Assembly: GCF_002902385.1 (NCBI RefSeq)
Contig: NZ_PPQH01000004.1
Span: 34,954 to 98,953, forward strand
Source: Staphylococcus intermedius NCTC 11048
GTDB taxonomy: Bacteria; Bacillota; Bacilli; Staphylococcales; Staphylococcaceae
Reading direction: 5' to 3'
DNA: 64,000 nucleotides
Shown: in pieces, positions 16,020-25,845 of the stretch
Position numbering within the stretch: the stretch's first letter is position 1
Layout of the letters: the number at the start of each line of letters is the position of its first letter
Program-made: the position numbers and the translations under genes
Notes under the pieces: generated by a model
What the model was told of the DNA's origin: nothing
The model's database searches: none
The model's input: the letters and a program-made list of their open reading frames with translations, nothing else

Positions 16020-16303
16020 ATTTTTATGCCTTCTTCACCCCAACAACTTTTACATTTCAATCTTCTTTTTCTCCCATCTTAATCACACGAGTCTTTAGTT
16101 CACTTCCCCTTATCCTCGTTCCTTTTTATGCAAAGTAAAAAAGAAAAACACGTATTGCTATTTATTTTCAAACAAAACATCTCTCAAAAACAGATGAATG
16201 ATCCCAGCATCCTCATTTTCTCCTTTCAACGCGCACACTTCAGATTGTGTACCTAGACGAGACTCCTGAGCAAACAACTGGTCCGCAAAATCTACCACAA
16301 AAA
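16020..16303. other. Intergenic stretch upstream of the maltodextrin operon
   Basis: No frame or clear repeat is seen between the inverted-repeat element and the operator at 16304. The sequence is pyrimidine-rich on the plus strand in its first 120 bases. Confidence 0.4.
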
Positions 16304-16317
16304 TGTAATCGTTTTCA
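16304..16317. promoter_or_regulatory. cre / LacI-type operator upstream of the -35 of the maltodextrin operon
   Basis: TGTAATCGTTTTCA fits the CcpA cre pattern TGnAAnCGnTnnCA and lies 8 bases before the -35 box. It may be read by CcpA, by the local LacI protein (25957-26937), or by both. Confidence 0.55.
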
Positions 16318-16325
16318 AATTTGAA

Positions 16326-16354
16326 TTGACAGGAGCAAAACAGGAATATAAACT
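16326..16354 (+). promoter_or_regulatory. Promoter of the maltodextrin ABC operon
   Basis: TTGACA (16326-16331), 17 bases, TAAACT (16349-16354). The weak -10 between two palindromes fits a regulated promoter. Confidence 0.6.
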
Positions 16355-16357
16355 ATT

Positions 16358-16371
16358 TGTAAACGATTACA
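16358..16371. promoter_or_regulatory. LacI-family operator at the maltodextrin promoter start
   Basis: TGTAAACGATTACA, a near-perfect palindrome with central CG, over the predicted transcription start. It is almost identical to TGTAATCGATTACA at 25846-25859 before the oxidoreductase operon, so both are probably bound by the LacI protein encoded at 25957-26937. It also fits a cre site. Confidence 0.65.
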
Positions 16372-16399
16372 AAATTTAATCTTTACAGGGGGTATAGCT

Positions 16400-17497
16400 A
16401 TGCCTGAGTTAAAATTGTCACATGTCAAAAAAGTTTACGATAACAACAACACGGTCGTTAAAGATTTTAATCTCGACATTTCCGATAAGGAGTTCATCGT
16501 TTTTGTAGGGCCATCTGGTTGTGGGAAGTCTACAACATTACGTATGATTGCAGGGCTTGAATCCATTACAGGGGGAGATTTTTATATCGATGGGCAACGT
16601 ATGAATGACGTTGAACCAAAAAACCGTGACATTGCGATGGTGTTCCAAAACTATGCACTTTATCCACATATGACGGTTTATGAAAATATGGCGTTCGGGC
16701 TCAAACTACGCAAGTTCGACAAGGCTGAAATCGACAAACGTGTCAAAGAAGCAGCTGAAATTTTAGGGCTGACAGATTATTTGAGCCGTAAACCAAAAGC
16801 ACTTTCTGGTGGGCAACGTCAGCGTGTTGCATTAGGTCGTGCTATTGTTCGTGATGCGAAAGTCTTTTTAATGGATGAACCTTTATCTAACCTTGACGCT
16901 AAATTACGTGTTCAAATGCGTACAGAAATTTTAAAACTCCACCACCGCCTGAACACAACGACAATTTACGTGACACATGATCAAACAGAAGCTTTAACAA
17001 TGGCGACACGTATCGTCGTATTGAAAGAGGGTCACATTATGCAAATCGGTACGCCACGTGAAATTTATGATACACCTGACAACATTTTCGTCGCACAATT
17101 TATCGGCTCACCTGCCATGAACATGATAGATGTCACAGTGACTGCCCAAGGGATTCAAATCGGTACAAAACTATTCAAATTAGCACATAAAAAGTTTGAA
17201 AAGCTAAAAGAGAAAGGCTTTGAAAATCAAACTGTGACACTTGGTATCCGTCCTGAAGATATTCATGAAGAACCTATTTTTATTCAAACGTCACCAGAAA
17301 CAGCTTTCGAATCTAAAGTCATCGTTTCTGAGCTATTAGGTTCTGAAATTATGGTGCACACGCAATTTGTGCAACATGAAATCATCGCTAAACTCGACGC
17401 GCGTACAAAAGTATCAGCAGGTGAAACATTGACACTCGCATTTGATATGAATAAATGTCACTTCTTTAATCCAGAAAATGGAAAACGTATCGTATAA
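16400..17497 (+). CDS. malK: Maltodextrin-type ABC transporter ATPase (MalK/MsmX/UgpC family)
   Basis: 365 residues. Walker A is GPSGCGKST (about residue 37), the signature LSGGQRQRVALGRAIV, Walker B VFLMDEPLSNLDAKLR and the switch His in YVTHDQTEA; a C-terminal TOBE-type regulatory domain starts near residue 235. It powers the permease formed by the MalF and MalG proteins encoded downstream. First gene of a four-gene operon, with a GGGGG ribosome site before the ATG and 12 bases to the next gene. Such ATPases can serve several sugar importers. The region resembles the S. aureus maltose ABC / oxidoreductase cluster as I recall it. Confidence 0.92.
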   Translation: MPELKLSHVKKVYDNNNTVVKDFNLDISDKEFIVFVGPSGCGKSTTLRMIAGLESITGGDFYIDGQRMNDVEPKNRDIAMVFQNYALYPHMTVYENMAFGLKLRKFDKAEIDKRVKEAAEILGLTDYLSRKPKALSGGQRQRVALGRAIVRDAKVFLMDEPLSNLDAKLRVQMRTEILKLHHRLNTTTIYVTHDQTEALTMATRIVVLKEGHIMQIGTPREIYDTPDNIFVAQFIGSPAMNMIDVTVTAQGIQIGTKLFKLAHKKFEKLKEKGFENQTVTLGIRPEDIHEEPIFIQTSPETAFESKVIVSELLGSEIMVHTQFVQHEIIAKLDARTKVSAGETLTLAFDMNKCHFFNPENGKRIV

Positions 17498-17509
17498 GGG
17501 GGGATACAC

Positions 17510-18769
17510 ATGAACAAGATGTTGAAAGCAGCACTCTTGGTTATCACCGTGCTTTTCGTCTTATCGGCTTGTGGCCCTAACCGTTCACAAAAAGACATTG
17601 AAGCAGCATTAAACCGTGATAATTCAAAAGAAAAGCCTGAACAACTCACAATGTGGGTCGATGGCGATGCACAAATGGCTTTTTACAAAAAAATTACAGC
17701 ACAATATACGAAAAAGACCGGTATTCCAGTCCGTCTCGTAAATGTCGCACAAAATGATCAGTTAGAAAATCTATCCTTGGATGCGCCGGCTGGTAAAGGA
17801 CCAGACCTCTTTTTCTTAGCACATGACAATACAGGTAGTGCGTATCTACAAGGGCTCGCTGCCGAACTGGACTTTACGGATGAACAATTGAAAGGCTTTA
17901 ACAAGCAAGCTTTACGTGCACTCAATTACGACAACAAACAACTTGCTTTACCGTCTATCGTTGAGTCAACAGCATTACTTTACAACAAAAAATATGTTAA
18001 AACGGCACCTAAAACGATTCAAGAAGTCGAAGCCAATGCCGACCGTATTAACAAACCTGATGAGCATCAATACGGCTTTTTATTTGATGGTCGTGATCCG
18101 TATTTTAACTATCCATTTATGTTTAACAGCAATAACTATGTATTCAAGAAAATTGGCGATAAGTATGATGTACATCAAACTGGCATCAATGATCCACAAG
18201 TCATTAAAAATGGTAAACGTCTGCAAAAATGGTACGAAAAAGGTTACTTACCGAAAGCAGCGAATCATAACATTATGATTGGTTTATTCAAAGATGGGCA
18301 AGTCGGCCAGTTTGTGACAGGACCGTGGAACCTTACAGAATTCCAACAAACATTAGGTGATGACCTTGGTGTGACAACATTGCCGTCTGATAACGGTATG
18401 AAGATGAGACCGTATCTCGGTGTACGGGGTTGGTATTTATCGGAGTATAGCAAATCTAAATATTGGGCGAAAGATTTAATGTTGTATTTAACAAGTCGAG
18501 ATACACTTCAAAAATATACAGATGAACGCAATGAAATTACAGGCCGTCTCGATGTGAAATCATCTAATCCGAACTTAAAAGCTTTTGAAGAACAAGCTAA
18601 AAATGCCGAACCAATGCCAAACATACCTGAAATGAGACAAGTGTGGACACCAATGGCCAATGCAAGTACGTTCATTTCAGAAGGTCAAGATCCTAAACAA
18701 GCATTGGAAGACGCCAATCGAGATATTCAACAAAACATTAAAATACTTCAACCGAACGATAACAAATAG
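17510..18769 (+). CDS. malE: Maltodextrin-binding lipoprotein
   Basis: 419 residues. The N-terminus is a lipoprotein signal: basic start, hydrophobic core LLVITVLFV and lipobox LSAC with the acylated Cys at residue 21. The mature part is a family 1 extracellular solute-binding protein (LTMWVDGDAQMAFYKKITAQY, later GQVGQFVTGPWNL). It captures maltose or maltodextrins at the cell surface and delivers them to MalFG. It is 12 bases from malK and 14 from malF. Confidence 0.92.
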   Translation: MNKMLKAALLVITVLFVLSACGPNRSQKDIEAALNRDNSKEKPEQLTMWVDGDAQMAFYKKITAQYTKKTGIPVRLVNVAQNDQLENLSLDAPAGKGPDLFFLAHDNTGSAYLQGLAAELDFTDEQLKGFNKQALRALNYDNKQLALPSIVESTALLYNKKYVKTAPKTIQEVEANADRINKPDEHQYGFLFDGRDPYFNYPFMFNSNNYVFKKIGDKYDVHQTGINDPQVIKNGKRLQKWYEKGYLPKAANHNIMIGLFKDGQVGQFVTGPWNLTEFQQTLGDDLGVTTLPSDNGMKMRPYLGVRGWYLSEYSKSKYWAKDLMLYLTSRDTLQKYTDERNEITGRLDVKSSNPNLKAFEEQAKNAEPMPNIPEMRQVWTPMANASTFISEGQDPKQALEDANRDIQQNIKILQPNDNK

Positions 18770-18783
18770 AAAGGAGTCGCCCT

Positions 18784-20052
18784 ATGAATCAACGAAATGC
18801 CAAATTAGCCGCAATGCTCTCTATCATTCCTGGACTCGGGCAATTCTATAATAAGCAAATCGTCAAAGGCTTATGTTGCCTCATCTTTTTTATCAGCTTT
18901 ATTTCTGTATTCTACCAATTTTTTAACATTGGGTTTTGGGGACTCTTCACATTAGGAACTGTTCCTAAGTTAGATGATTCACGTGTCCTATTAGCACAAG
19001 GGATTATTTCACTATTACTCATTGCATTTGCGCTTACACTATATATTGTGAACATCATCGACGCTTACCGCACAGCCGAACGTTTTAATCGTGGCGAAGA
19101 AATTAAAGAGCCCAAAGCACGTCGTATTGCAGCATGGGATAAGACATTTCCATACTTACTCATTTCGCCTGGTATGTTTTTACTCGTATTTATCGTTGTC
19201 TTCCCATTATTATTTATGGGTGCGGTCGCATTTACAAATTACAACTTATACCATGCACCTCCCCGTCATACATTAGAATGGGTCGGTTTTGACAACTTTA
19301 AAACGTTATTCACTATCGACATTTGGCGTCACACATTTTTTAGTGTCATCACGTGGACGATTGTGTGGACACTTGTCGCAACAACATTACAAATTGCATT
19401 AGGCTTGTTTTTAGCTATTATTGTGAATCACCCACTCGTGAAGTTCAAACGTCTTATTCGTACGGTGCTAATTTTACCGTGGGCTGTTCCGGCATTCGTA
19501 ACAATCTTAATTTTCGCAGCCTTATTCAACGACGAATTCGGTGCGATTAACAATACCATTTTACAACCATTATTAGGTGTTGCACCGGCTTGGTTAAATG
19601 ATCCGTTTTGGACAAAAGTGGCTTTAATCGCAATTCAAACATGGCTCGGCTTCCCATTTGTATTCGCCCTGTTCACTGGTGTATTACAAAGTATTTCGCC
19701 AGATTGGTATGAAGCTGCAGACATCGATGGTGCATCAAGTTGGCAAAAATTCCGTCAAATTACGTTGCCACACGTCCTATTTGCAACTGCACCATTACTC
19801 ATTATGCAATATGCAGGAAACTTTAATAACTTTAACTTAATTTACCTCTTTAATGAAGGTGGACCGCCTGTACCAGGGCAAAACGCAGGCAGTACCGACA
19901 TCTTAATTTCTTGGGTATACAGTTTAACTTTCGAATTCAATAACTTTAACATGGGTGCTGTCGTATCACTCATTATCGGCTTTATCGTCGCAATTATCGC
20001 ATTTTTACAATTCAGACGTACAAGTACATTCAAAGACGAGGGAGGGATTTAA
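18784..20052 (+). CDS. malF: Maltodextrin ABC transporter permease (MalF type)
   Basis: 422 residues, with about eight membrane segments. The N-terminal 100 residues (PGLGQFYNKQIVKGLCCLIFF and two further segments) are the additional small hydrophobic domain found on Gram-positive MalF proteins. The transporter domain has the EAA loop EAADIDGASSWQKFRQITLPHV that contacts the ATPase. A ribosome site GAAAGGAG precedes the ATG. It pairs with MalG to form the channel. Confidence 0.92.
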   Translation: MNQRNAKLAAMLSIIPGLGQFYNKQIVKGLCCLIFFISFISVFYQFFNIGFWGLFTLGTVPKLDDSRVLLAQGIISLLLIAFALTLYIVNIIDAYRTAERFNRGEEIKEPKARRIAAWDKTFPYLLISPGMFLLVFIVVFPLLFMGAVAFTNYNLYHAPPRHTLEWVGFDNFKTLFTIDIWRHTFFSVITWTIVWTLVATTLQIALGLFLAIIVNHPLVKFKRLIRTVLILPWAVPAFVTILIFAALFNDEFGAINNTILQPLLGVAPAWLNDPFWTKVALIAIQTWLGFPFVFALFTGVLQSISPDWYEAADIDGASSWQKFRQITLPHVLFATAPLLIMQYAGNFNNFNLIYLFNEGGPPVPGQNAGSTDILISWVYSLTFEFNNFNMGAVVSLIIGFIVAIIAFLQFRRTSTFKDEGGI

Positions 20053-20053
20053 T

Positions 20054-20893
20054 ATGAATCAAAAGAAAAAAGTGTGGAAAGCAATTGGTATTTATGGCTT
20101 TATCGCTTTCATGTTTGTCATCATTTTATATCCATTGCTTTGGACGTTCGGCATCTCGCTTAATCCGGGCACGACACTTTACGGTGCTAAGATGATTCCA
20201 GACAATGCGACTTTTGCCAATTACATCTATTTACTGACAGATGAAAACAGCCAATATTTAACATGGTATAAAAACACTTTGCTCGTCGCTTCAGCTAATG
20301 CATTGTTTAGTGTGATTTTTGTTACACTTACAGCCTATGCATTTTCTAGATATCGCTTTGTAGGACGAAAATACGGGTTAATCACGTTTCTTATCTTACA
20401 AATGTTCCCTGTCCTCATGGCGATGGTTGCGATTTATATCTTACTCAATACTATTGGTCTACTCGATTCTTTACTCGGTTTAACAATCGTGTATATCGGC
20501 GGTTCGATTCCAATGAACGCCTTCCTTGTTAAAGGTTATTTCGATACGATACCAAAAGAACTCGATGAATCTGCAAAAATTGACGGTGCGGGCCATATGC
20601 GTATTTTTATTCAAATTATGTTACCACTCGCAAAACCGATTTTAGCAGTCGTTGCATTATTTAATTTTATGGGACCATTCATGGATTTTATCTTACCGAA
20701 AATCCTCTTACGTAGCCCTGAGAAATATACGTTAGCTGTTGGGTTGTTTAACTTTATTAATCATCAGTATGCGAATAATTTCACTGTCTTTGCAGCTGGC
20801 GCGATCATGATTGCATTGCCTATTTCAATCGTGTTCTTATTCTTACAAAAGTATTTAGTTTCAGGATTAACAGCTGGCGCAACAAAAGGTTAA
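20054..20893 (+). CDS. malG: Maltodextrin ABC transporter permease (MalG type)
   Basis: 279 residues from the ATG at 20054, preceded by GGAGGG at 7 bases; an upstream in-frame extension inside malF is rejected. It has six membrane segments and the EAA loop ELDESAKIDGAGHMRIFIQIMLPLAKP. It starts 1 base after the malF stop, so the two permeases are coupled. Last gene of the operon; a strong bidirectional terminator follows. Confidence 0.93.
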   Translation: MNQKKKVWKAIGIYGFIAFMFVIILYPLLWTFGISLNPGTTLYGAKMIPDNATFANYIYLLTDENSQYLTWYKNTLLVASANALFSVIFVTLTAYAFSRYRFVGRKYGLITFLILQMFPVLMAMVAIYILLNTIGLLDSLLGLTIVYIGGSIPMNAFLVKGYFDTIPKELDESAKIDGAGHMRIFIQIMLPLAKPILAVVALFNFMGPFMDFILPKILLRSPEKYTLAVGLFNFINHQYANNFTVFAAGAIMIALPISIVFLFLQKYLVSGLTAGATKG

Positions 20894-20899
20894 AAGTTA

Positions 20900-20936
20900 A
20901 AAAAACAAGCAGAGCGCACATACTCTGCTTGTTTTT
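20900..20936. terminator. Bidirectional terminator between malG and the alpha-glucosidase
   Basis: Arms AAAACAAGCAGAG / CTCTGCTTGTTTT with T-runs on both strands, placed between convergent operons. Confidence 0.9.
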
Positions 20937-20967
20937 ATGTCTCATCTCCTCAGTATCATTTAATATA

Positions 20968-22626
20968 TTACAGTGCAACGACACATGCTTCATAAGGACG
21001 AATGGCGTTAAAGTCAACTGCACCTTCATCGTTATGGAGTAGCACTTCTCCCTCACTTAGCGCTAAATCTGTATTCAAAGTGGCTACCTCATCCGATAAA
21101 TTGCCAATGATAACTACAGTGCGTCCATCCAAACGTCGTGTATAAGCAAACAACCGTTCATTGTCTGCATCGACTAAATCGAATTGTCCATACGTATAGA
21201 TGTCATCTGATTTCTTCAACCGAATGAGATCTTTATAAAAGTTTAAAATTGATTTTGGATCCTTCTGTTGTTGTGCCACATTGATATCCACATAATTGGG
21301 ATTCACCGGAAACCATGGTGTTCCAGTCGTAAAACCTGCATTGTCACTCGCATCCCATTGCATAGGCGTTCTCGAGTTGTCACGACTATCCATTCTCAAT
21401 TTTTCAAGTAATGCGTCAACATCACCACCCGCTTCTTGCACAATGCGGTATTCATTTTTAACGGACACATCATCGAATTGTTCAATATCGGTAAACGGAT
21501 AGTTCGTCATGCCAATTTCCTGACCTTGATAGATAAACGGTGTGCCTTGTTGTAAAAAGTACACGAGCGCATGACTTGTCGCTGATGCATACCAGTACAG
21601 TTCGTCATCTCCCCATGTCGACACACGACGCGGTTGGTCATGATTCTCAATAAACAGCGCATTCCACCCTTTATTTTCCAACTGCTTTTGCCAACGATTG
21701 AGCACTTCTTTATACGCTTTAATATCAAGACGTGACGCCATATTATCCCATAGGCCAAGATGTTCGAATTGGAAAATCATATTAAAGACCCCTTTATCAT
21801 GGCCGACCCAATTTTCTGCATCATCTGGATTCACACCGTTTGCTTCCCCGACCGTCATAATGTCATATTGCGACAGAGATTTAGCTTTCATCTCACGTAA
21901 CCAAGTTAAAATACCCGGTTGATTCATCGCGACGTCAAACGCAGGGGCATACTGTTGACCTTCTGGCACTGGGAGATTGCCCGCTTCAAAGGATTTCTTA
22001 ATATGGGTAATGGCATCCACACGAAAACCATCAATCCCTTTGTCAAACCACCAATTCATCATGTTAAATACTTCATTGCGGACTTCTGGATTTTCCCAGT
22101 TTAAATCTGGTTGCTTCTCACTGAATAAATGGAAATAATATTGATTCGTCGTCTCGTCATATTTCCATGTCGAACCATTAAAAATACTCTCCCAGTTATT
22201 CGGTTCGGAACCATCACTGGCTGGGTCACGCCAAATGTACCAATCACGTTTCGAGTTATGACGATTTTGTTTAGACTCGATAAACCACGGATGCTCATCT
22301 GATGTATGGTTCACCACAAGGTCCAAAATCAATCTCATCCCGCGTGCATGCACTTTTCCAAGCAACTCATCAAAATCTGCCATTGTTCCATACGTTTCAC
22401 TAATCGCTTGATAATCACTAATATCATAGCCGTTATCTGCATTAGGCGAGGGAAACATCGGACTCAGCCAAATGACATCAATACCGAGTTCCTGTAAATA
22501 ATCTAACTTTTCTATGAGGCCTCTTAAATCACCCATCCCATCTCCATTTGAATCATTAAAACTGCGGGGATATACTTGGTACGCCACCGCTTCCTTCCAC
22601 CATTGTCTGGCTGTTATTTCGCTCAT
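20968..22626 (-). CDS. malL: GH13 alpha-glucosidase (MalL/oligo-1,6-glucosidase family)
   Basis: About 552 residues from the ATG at 22626, with GGAGGT 7 bases upstream; the longer frame lacks a site. A (beta/alpha)8 domain begins WWKEAVAYQVYPRSFNDSNGDG. The catalytic set is Asp204 (GFRVDAITH), Glu261 (VGEAN) and Asp330 (ENHD). The residue after the nucleophile is Ala; in this subfamily Ala/Thr there goes with alpha-1,4 preference and Val with alpha-1,6, so maltose or maltodextrin is a likely substrate. No signal peptide. Last gene of a four-gene minus-strand operon; it degrades sugars brought in by MalKEFG. Confidence 0.9.
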   Translation of the reverse strand: MSEITARQWWKEAVAYQVYPRSFNDSNGDGMGDLRGLIEKLDYLQELGIDVIWLSPMFPSPNADNGYDISDYQAISETYGTMADFDELLGKVHARGMRLILDLVVNHTSDEHPWFIESKQNRHNSKRDWYIWRDPASDGSEPNNWESIFNGSTWKYDETTNQYYFHLFSEKQPDLNWENPEVRNEVFNMMNWWFDKGIDGFRVDAITHIKKSFEAGNLPVPEGQQYAPAFDVAMNQPGILTWLREMKAKSLSQYDIMTVGEANGVNPDDAENWVGHDKGVFNMIFQFEHLGLWDNMASRLDIKAYKEVLNRWQKQLENKGWNALFIENHDQPRRVSTWGDDELYWYASATSHALVYFLQQGTPFIYQGQEIGMTNYPFTDIEQFDDVSVKNEYRIVQEAGGDVDALLEKLRMDSRDNSRTPMQWDASDNAGFTTGTPWFPVNPNYVDINVAQQQKDPKSILNFYKDLIRLKKSDDIYTYGQFDLVDADNERLFAYTRRLDGRTVVIIGNLSDEVATLNTDLALSEGEVLLHNDEGAVDFNAIRPYEACVVAL

Positions 22627-22660
22627 TTTGAGACCTCCTTCATTTCTCATGTTGTAATTG

Positions 22661-23629
22661 CTAAGCCCACCACATATCCGGTGCTTGATGATAAATATTG
22701 ACTGATTTTAAATTTTCAACTGCTTTATGAAAACCTTCTTCTACTGACATAATCGGATCTTCATGTTCAATACTGAGTACATAGTCGTAGCCATGAATTC
22801 TTAATTGACTGATCATTTCGCCCCATTCGTAAGGACTATGACCATAACCGACTGTGCGGAAGGTCCAAGCACGTGTTGCGACTTGTTGATACGGTTGCAT
22901 ATCTGTTAAGCCGTACATATTCACATTATCTTGATTAATATACGTATCTTTCGCATGGAAATGGTGAATCGCATTCGCTTGTCCTAAAATACGGATCGCT
23001 GCGACAGGGTCAATGCCTTGCCACCATAAATGACTCGGGTCAAGGTTAGCGCCTATGTATTCATTCGTCGCTTCTCGTAATTTCAAAAGGGTATATGGCG
23101 TATGCACAAGAAAACCGGCATGTAGTTCAATCGCAATTTTGACATCATGGGCTTTCGCAAATGCTGCTAAGTCTTGCCAGTAAGGAATAAGTTTTTGATT
23201 CCATTGGTAGTCATAAATTTCAGAGTACGCTGTCGGCCAAGGTGTCACCGGCCAGTTTGGATATTTTGCACTGTCGTCTGAACCTGCAATACCTGAAAAC
23301 GTATTAACGACAGGTACACCGAGTAACGCCGCGAGTTGAATCGTTTTGCGTAATGTCTCATCTGCTTCTTTGGCTTCTGCTGCATCTGGAGAAATGGGAT
23401 TATTGTGGCAACTGAAAGCACTAATTTCTAATCCGCGTTGTTGAATTTTGTCCATAAATGTTTGACGTTTACTTTCATCTGCCAACAATTCATCAAGGTT
23501 ACAAAATTTATCGCCAGGATTGCCGCCTGTACCGACTTCAATCATATCGAGACCTGCCGCAGCCACATCGTCTAACATTTGTTCAAAATCACGATCATAA
23601 AACAATACCGAAAATACACCTAATTTCAT
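22661..23629 (-). CDS. Sugar phosphate isomerase/epimerase, TIM-barrel (AP endonuclease 2 family)
   Basis: About 322 residues from the ATG at 23629, with AAAGGTG 8 bases upstream. The xylose-isomerase-like TIM barrel shows metal-ligand segments IAIELHAGFLVHTP, GANLDPSHLWWQG, AIHHFHAKD and LSIEHEDPIM. Family members epimerise or isomerise sugars, or hydrate keto-sugars. It lies 6 bases from the first Gfo/Idh gene and 34 from the alpha-glucosidase, a set also seen beside maltose-type ABC genes in S. aureus. A role in a 3-keto-glycoside route is possible but unproven. Confidence 0.8.
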   Translation of the reverse strand: MKLGVFSVLFYDRDFEQMLDDVAAAGLDMIEVGTGGNPGDKFCNLDELLADESKRQTFMDKIQQRGLEISAFSCHNNPISPDAAEAKEADETLRKTIQLAALLGVPVVNTFSGIAGSDDSAKYPNWPVTPWPTAYSEIYDYQWNQKLIPYWQDLAAFAKAHDVKIAIELHAGFLVHTPYTLLKLREATNEYIGANLDPSHLWWQGIDPVAAIRILGQANAIHHFHAKDTYINQDNVNMYGLTDMQPYQQVATRAWTFRTVGYGHSPYEWGEMISQLRIHGYDYVLSIEHEDPIMSVEEGFHKAVENLKSVNIYHQAPDMWWA

Positions 23630-23644
23630 CTTGAACACACCTTT

Positions 23645-24685
23645 CTATCGTTTGATTTCTACACTTTGTCGTTCTCTATCACTTTGGTAAATGGCATCAA
23701 TCAATTGTGTGACACGTCTTGCCTCTTCAGGTTTGACTAATGGTTCTACCTCACCAAAGCAACTACTTATAAAATGGTCCATCTGGCGCATTGCCGCGAC
23801 ATCTTCATTTAAACTGACATCTTGTTCCAAAATGTGATAACCGTCTGGTCGCGGTGCATACACTTCAAACGGGAACAATTGCAATCCACCTGCATCACCT
23901 GAAATGCTCACGTCTAACTTGTCATTGTGAATATTCGCTGCCCATGAACACTCAAATTGCATACTGGCACCATTTTCAAACGTCACATAACTGGTCGCAT
24001 GGTCTTCCACATCAAAGGTCGTATGGTCAAACGTTCCCCACTCATTCAATTGATGTGGCTGGCGACTTAAAGCATTGTATGTACGTCCCGAAACTGCTGT
24101 CGGTTTCACGTCATCCAACAGCCACAATACGAGGTCAAGCACATGGCATCCATAGTCGATTAAGCAACCGCCACCTTGCAGCGCTTTATTAGTAAACACA
24201 CCCCATCCTGGCACCTTACGACGACGCAAAGCTTGCACTCGGGAGACTACCGGCACACCGACCGCACCCTGCGCGACGGCTTGTTTTGCCGCTTGTGCCA
24301 CATCTGTAAAACGATAATGGTACGCAATCGTTAATATGCGCGCATTTCGATTGGCCGCTTCTATCATCGCATCACATTCTGCTGAGTTCATCGCCATTGG
24401 TTTTTCGCATAATACATGAACGCCTGCGTCAAGCGCTGCTATCGTTAATTCAGCATGAAATTGATTGGGCGTACAAATGATGACCGCATCTGCCTGCGCT
24501 AATAATGCTTCTAAAGTCGGTGCAACGTATGCAATATCAAATTGTGTCGCAACTTCTCTCGCAAGTGTCTCGTTCACATCGTACACACCGACAAGTTCGG
24601 CACGTTCATGCGCGATTATAAGTGGGATGTGGCGATCTCTTGCAATGCCACCTGTTCCGATAACGCCTATTTTTAACGGTTTCAT
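23645..24685 (-). CDS. Gfo/Idh/MocA-family NAD(P)-dependent sugar oxidoreductase 1
   Basis: 346 residues. The N-terminal Rossmann domain has IGVIGTGGIARDRHIP; the catalytic CEKPMA motif lies near residue 93 and a C-terminal alpha/beta domain contains DYGCHVLDLVLWLL. Members oxidise sugars or cyclitols at a ring hydroxyl. It is paired with a second, clearly related family member (24707-25783) 21 bases upstream. Two different Gfo/Idh proteins plus an isomerase suggest an oxidation-reduction route on a glycoside imported by the nearby ABC system. Exact substrate unknown. Confidence 0.85.
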   Translation of the reverse strand: MKPLKIGVIGTGGIARDRHIPLIIAHERAELVGVYDVNETLAREVATQFDIAYVAPTLEALLAQADAVIICTPNQFHAELTIAALDAGVHVLCEKPMAMNSAECDAMIEAANRNARILTIAYHYRFTDVAQAAKQAVAQGAVGVPVVSRVQALRRRKVPGWGVFTNKALQGGGCLIDYGCHVLDLVLWLLDDVKPTAVSGRTYNALSRQPHQLNEWGTFDHTTFDVEDHATSYVTFENGASMQFECSWAANIHNDKLDVSISGDAGGLQLFPFEVYAPRPDGYHILEQDVSLNEDVAAMRQMDHFISSCFGEVEPLVKPEEARRVTQLIDAIYQSDRERQSVEIKR

Positions 24686-24706
24686 CGTGATGTCTCCTTC
24701 GTTGTC

Positions 24707-25783
24707 TTAATCAAAATAAACAGCTTGTCCTGTCTTCGCTGACTGATAAATCGCTTCTAATATTTGTGTAACGACGAGTGCTTCTTCTGGTTTCACACGC
24801 GGTGGTGTATCATTTTGAATACAGTCAATCCATTCCTTTGCTTCCTCTAAGGCTTCGTCCACTGTCTCACCTTCATAAAAATCGACGCCTTGATTGTCCA
24901 ACTCAATCTGTTTCGTATACAACGTCCCAAACTCTTCACCGTGGATGCGTAAGCCGTCTTTCATATCCGCACCGCCTTTTGTTCCGGATAACGAACATTT
25001 CGCTTCATCTACGTCTAAAGAGTTGAGTGCCCACGCGGATTCTAAAATAATTGTGGCGCCATTTTTCATTTTAATAAATCCAAAAGCTGAATCTTCTACT
25101 GTAAAGTCTTTCGGATTCCATGGTCCCCAAGCATTGGCCGCATTTTCTTGCTGGCTCAATTGATGGAACGTCGACCCCATGACAGAGGCAGGTTCATAAT
25201 TATTCATCATCCAAAGTGTGAGGTCTAATGCATGTGTCCCAATATCAATTAACGGGCCACCCCCTTGAGCTTCTTCATCTAAAAAGACACCCCAATTCGG
25301 TACCGCACGACGTCGAATGGCATGTGCCTTACCGAAATAAATGTCACCTAAATCCCCACGCTCAGTCGCTTGATGTAAAAATTGGCTGTCTGGACGAAAA
25401 CGATTTTGATAGCCAATGGTCAATTTTTTACCTGTACGTTTCGCGGCATCTAACATTTGTTGCGCTTCCGCCGTCGTTTTGGCCATCGGTTTCTCGCACA
25501 TGACATGCTTATCCGCTTCAAGTGCATGAACCGTCATTTCACAATGTAAGTAGTTCGGTGTACAAATATGTACCACATCAATCGATGGATCTTTGAGTAA
25601 TACTTCATAATCTTGATACACTTTTGCGTCCGCCGTACCATACGTTTCTGCTGCGGTCTGTGCTTTTTCAATATCAATGTCACAAAATGCGACCAATTCC
25701 ACTTCCTTAATTTTTACAAGACTTGGCAAATGTTTACCATTCGCGATACCGCCACAGCCGATGATTCCTACTTTAATCCCCAT
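24707..25783 (-). CDS. Gfo/Idh/MocA-family NAD(P)-dependent sugar oxidoreductase 2
   Basis: About 358 residues from the ATG at 25783, chosen because AGGAG sits 8 bases before it; the GTG at 25819 lacks a site. Rossmann motif VGIIGCGGIANGKHLP, catalytic CEKPMA and DIGTHALDLTLWMM are shared with the neighbouring gene, so the two arose by duplication or belong to one subfamily. First gene of the oxidoreductase / isomerase / alpha-glucosidase operon, directly behind a palindromic operator and a near-consensus promoter. Confidence 0.85.
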   Translation of the reverse strand: MGIKVGIIGCGGIANGKHLPSLVKIKEVELVAFCDIDIEKAQTAAETYGTADAKVYQDYEVLLKDPSIDVVHICTPNYLHCEMTVHALEADKHVMCEKPMAKTTAEAQQMLDAAKRTGKKLTIGYQNRFRPDSQFLHQATERGDLGDIYFGKAHAIRRRAVPNWGVFLDEEAQGGGPLIDIGTHALDLTLWMMNNYEPASVMGSTFHQLSQQENAANAWGPWNPKDFTVEDSAFGFIKMKNGATIILESAWALNSLDVDEAKCSLSGTKGGADMKDGLRIHGEEFGTLYTKQIELDNQGVDFYEGETVDEALEEAKEWIDCIQNDTPPRVKPEEALVVTQILEAIYQSAKTGQAVYFD

Positions 25784-25845
25784 ACCATACACTCCTATCT
25801 TTGATGAGATTGCCGTCACTTTTGTACGATTAAACTTCTTTGTTT

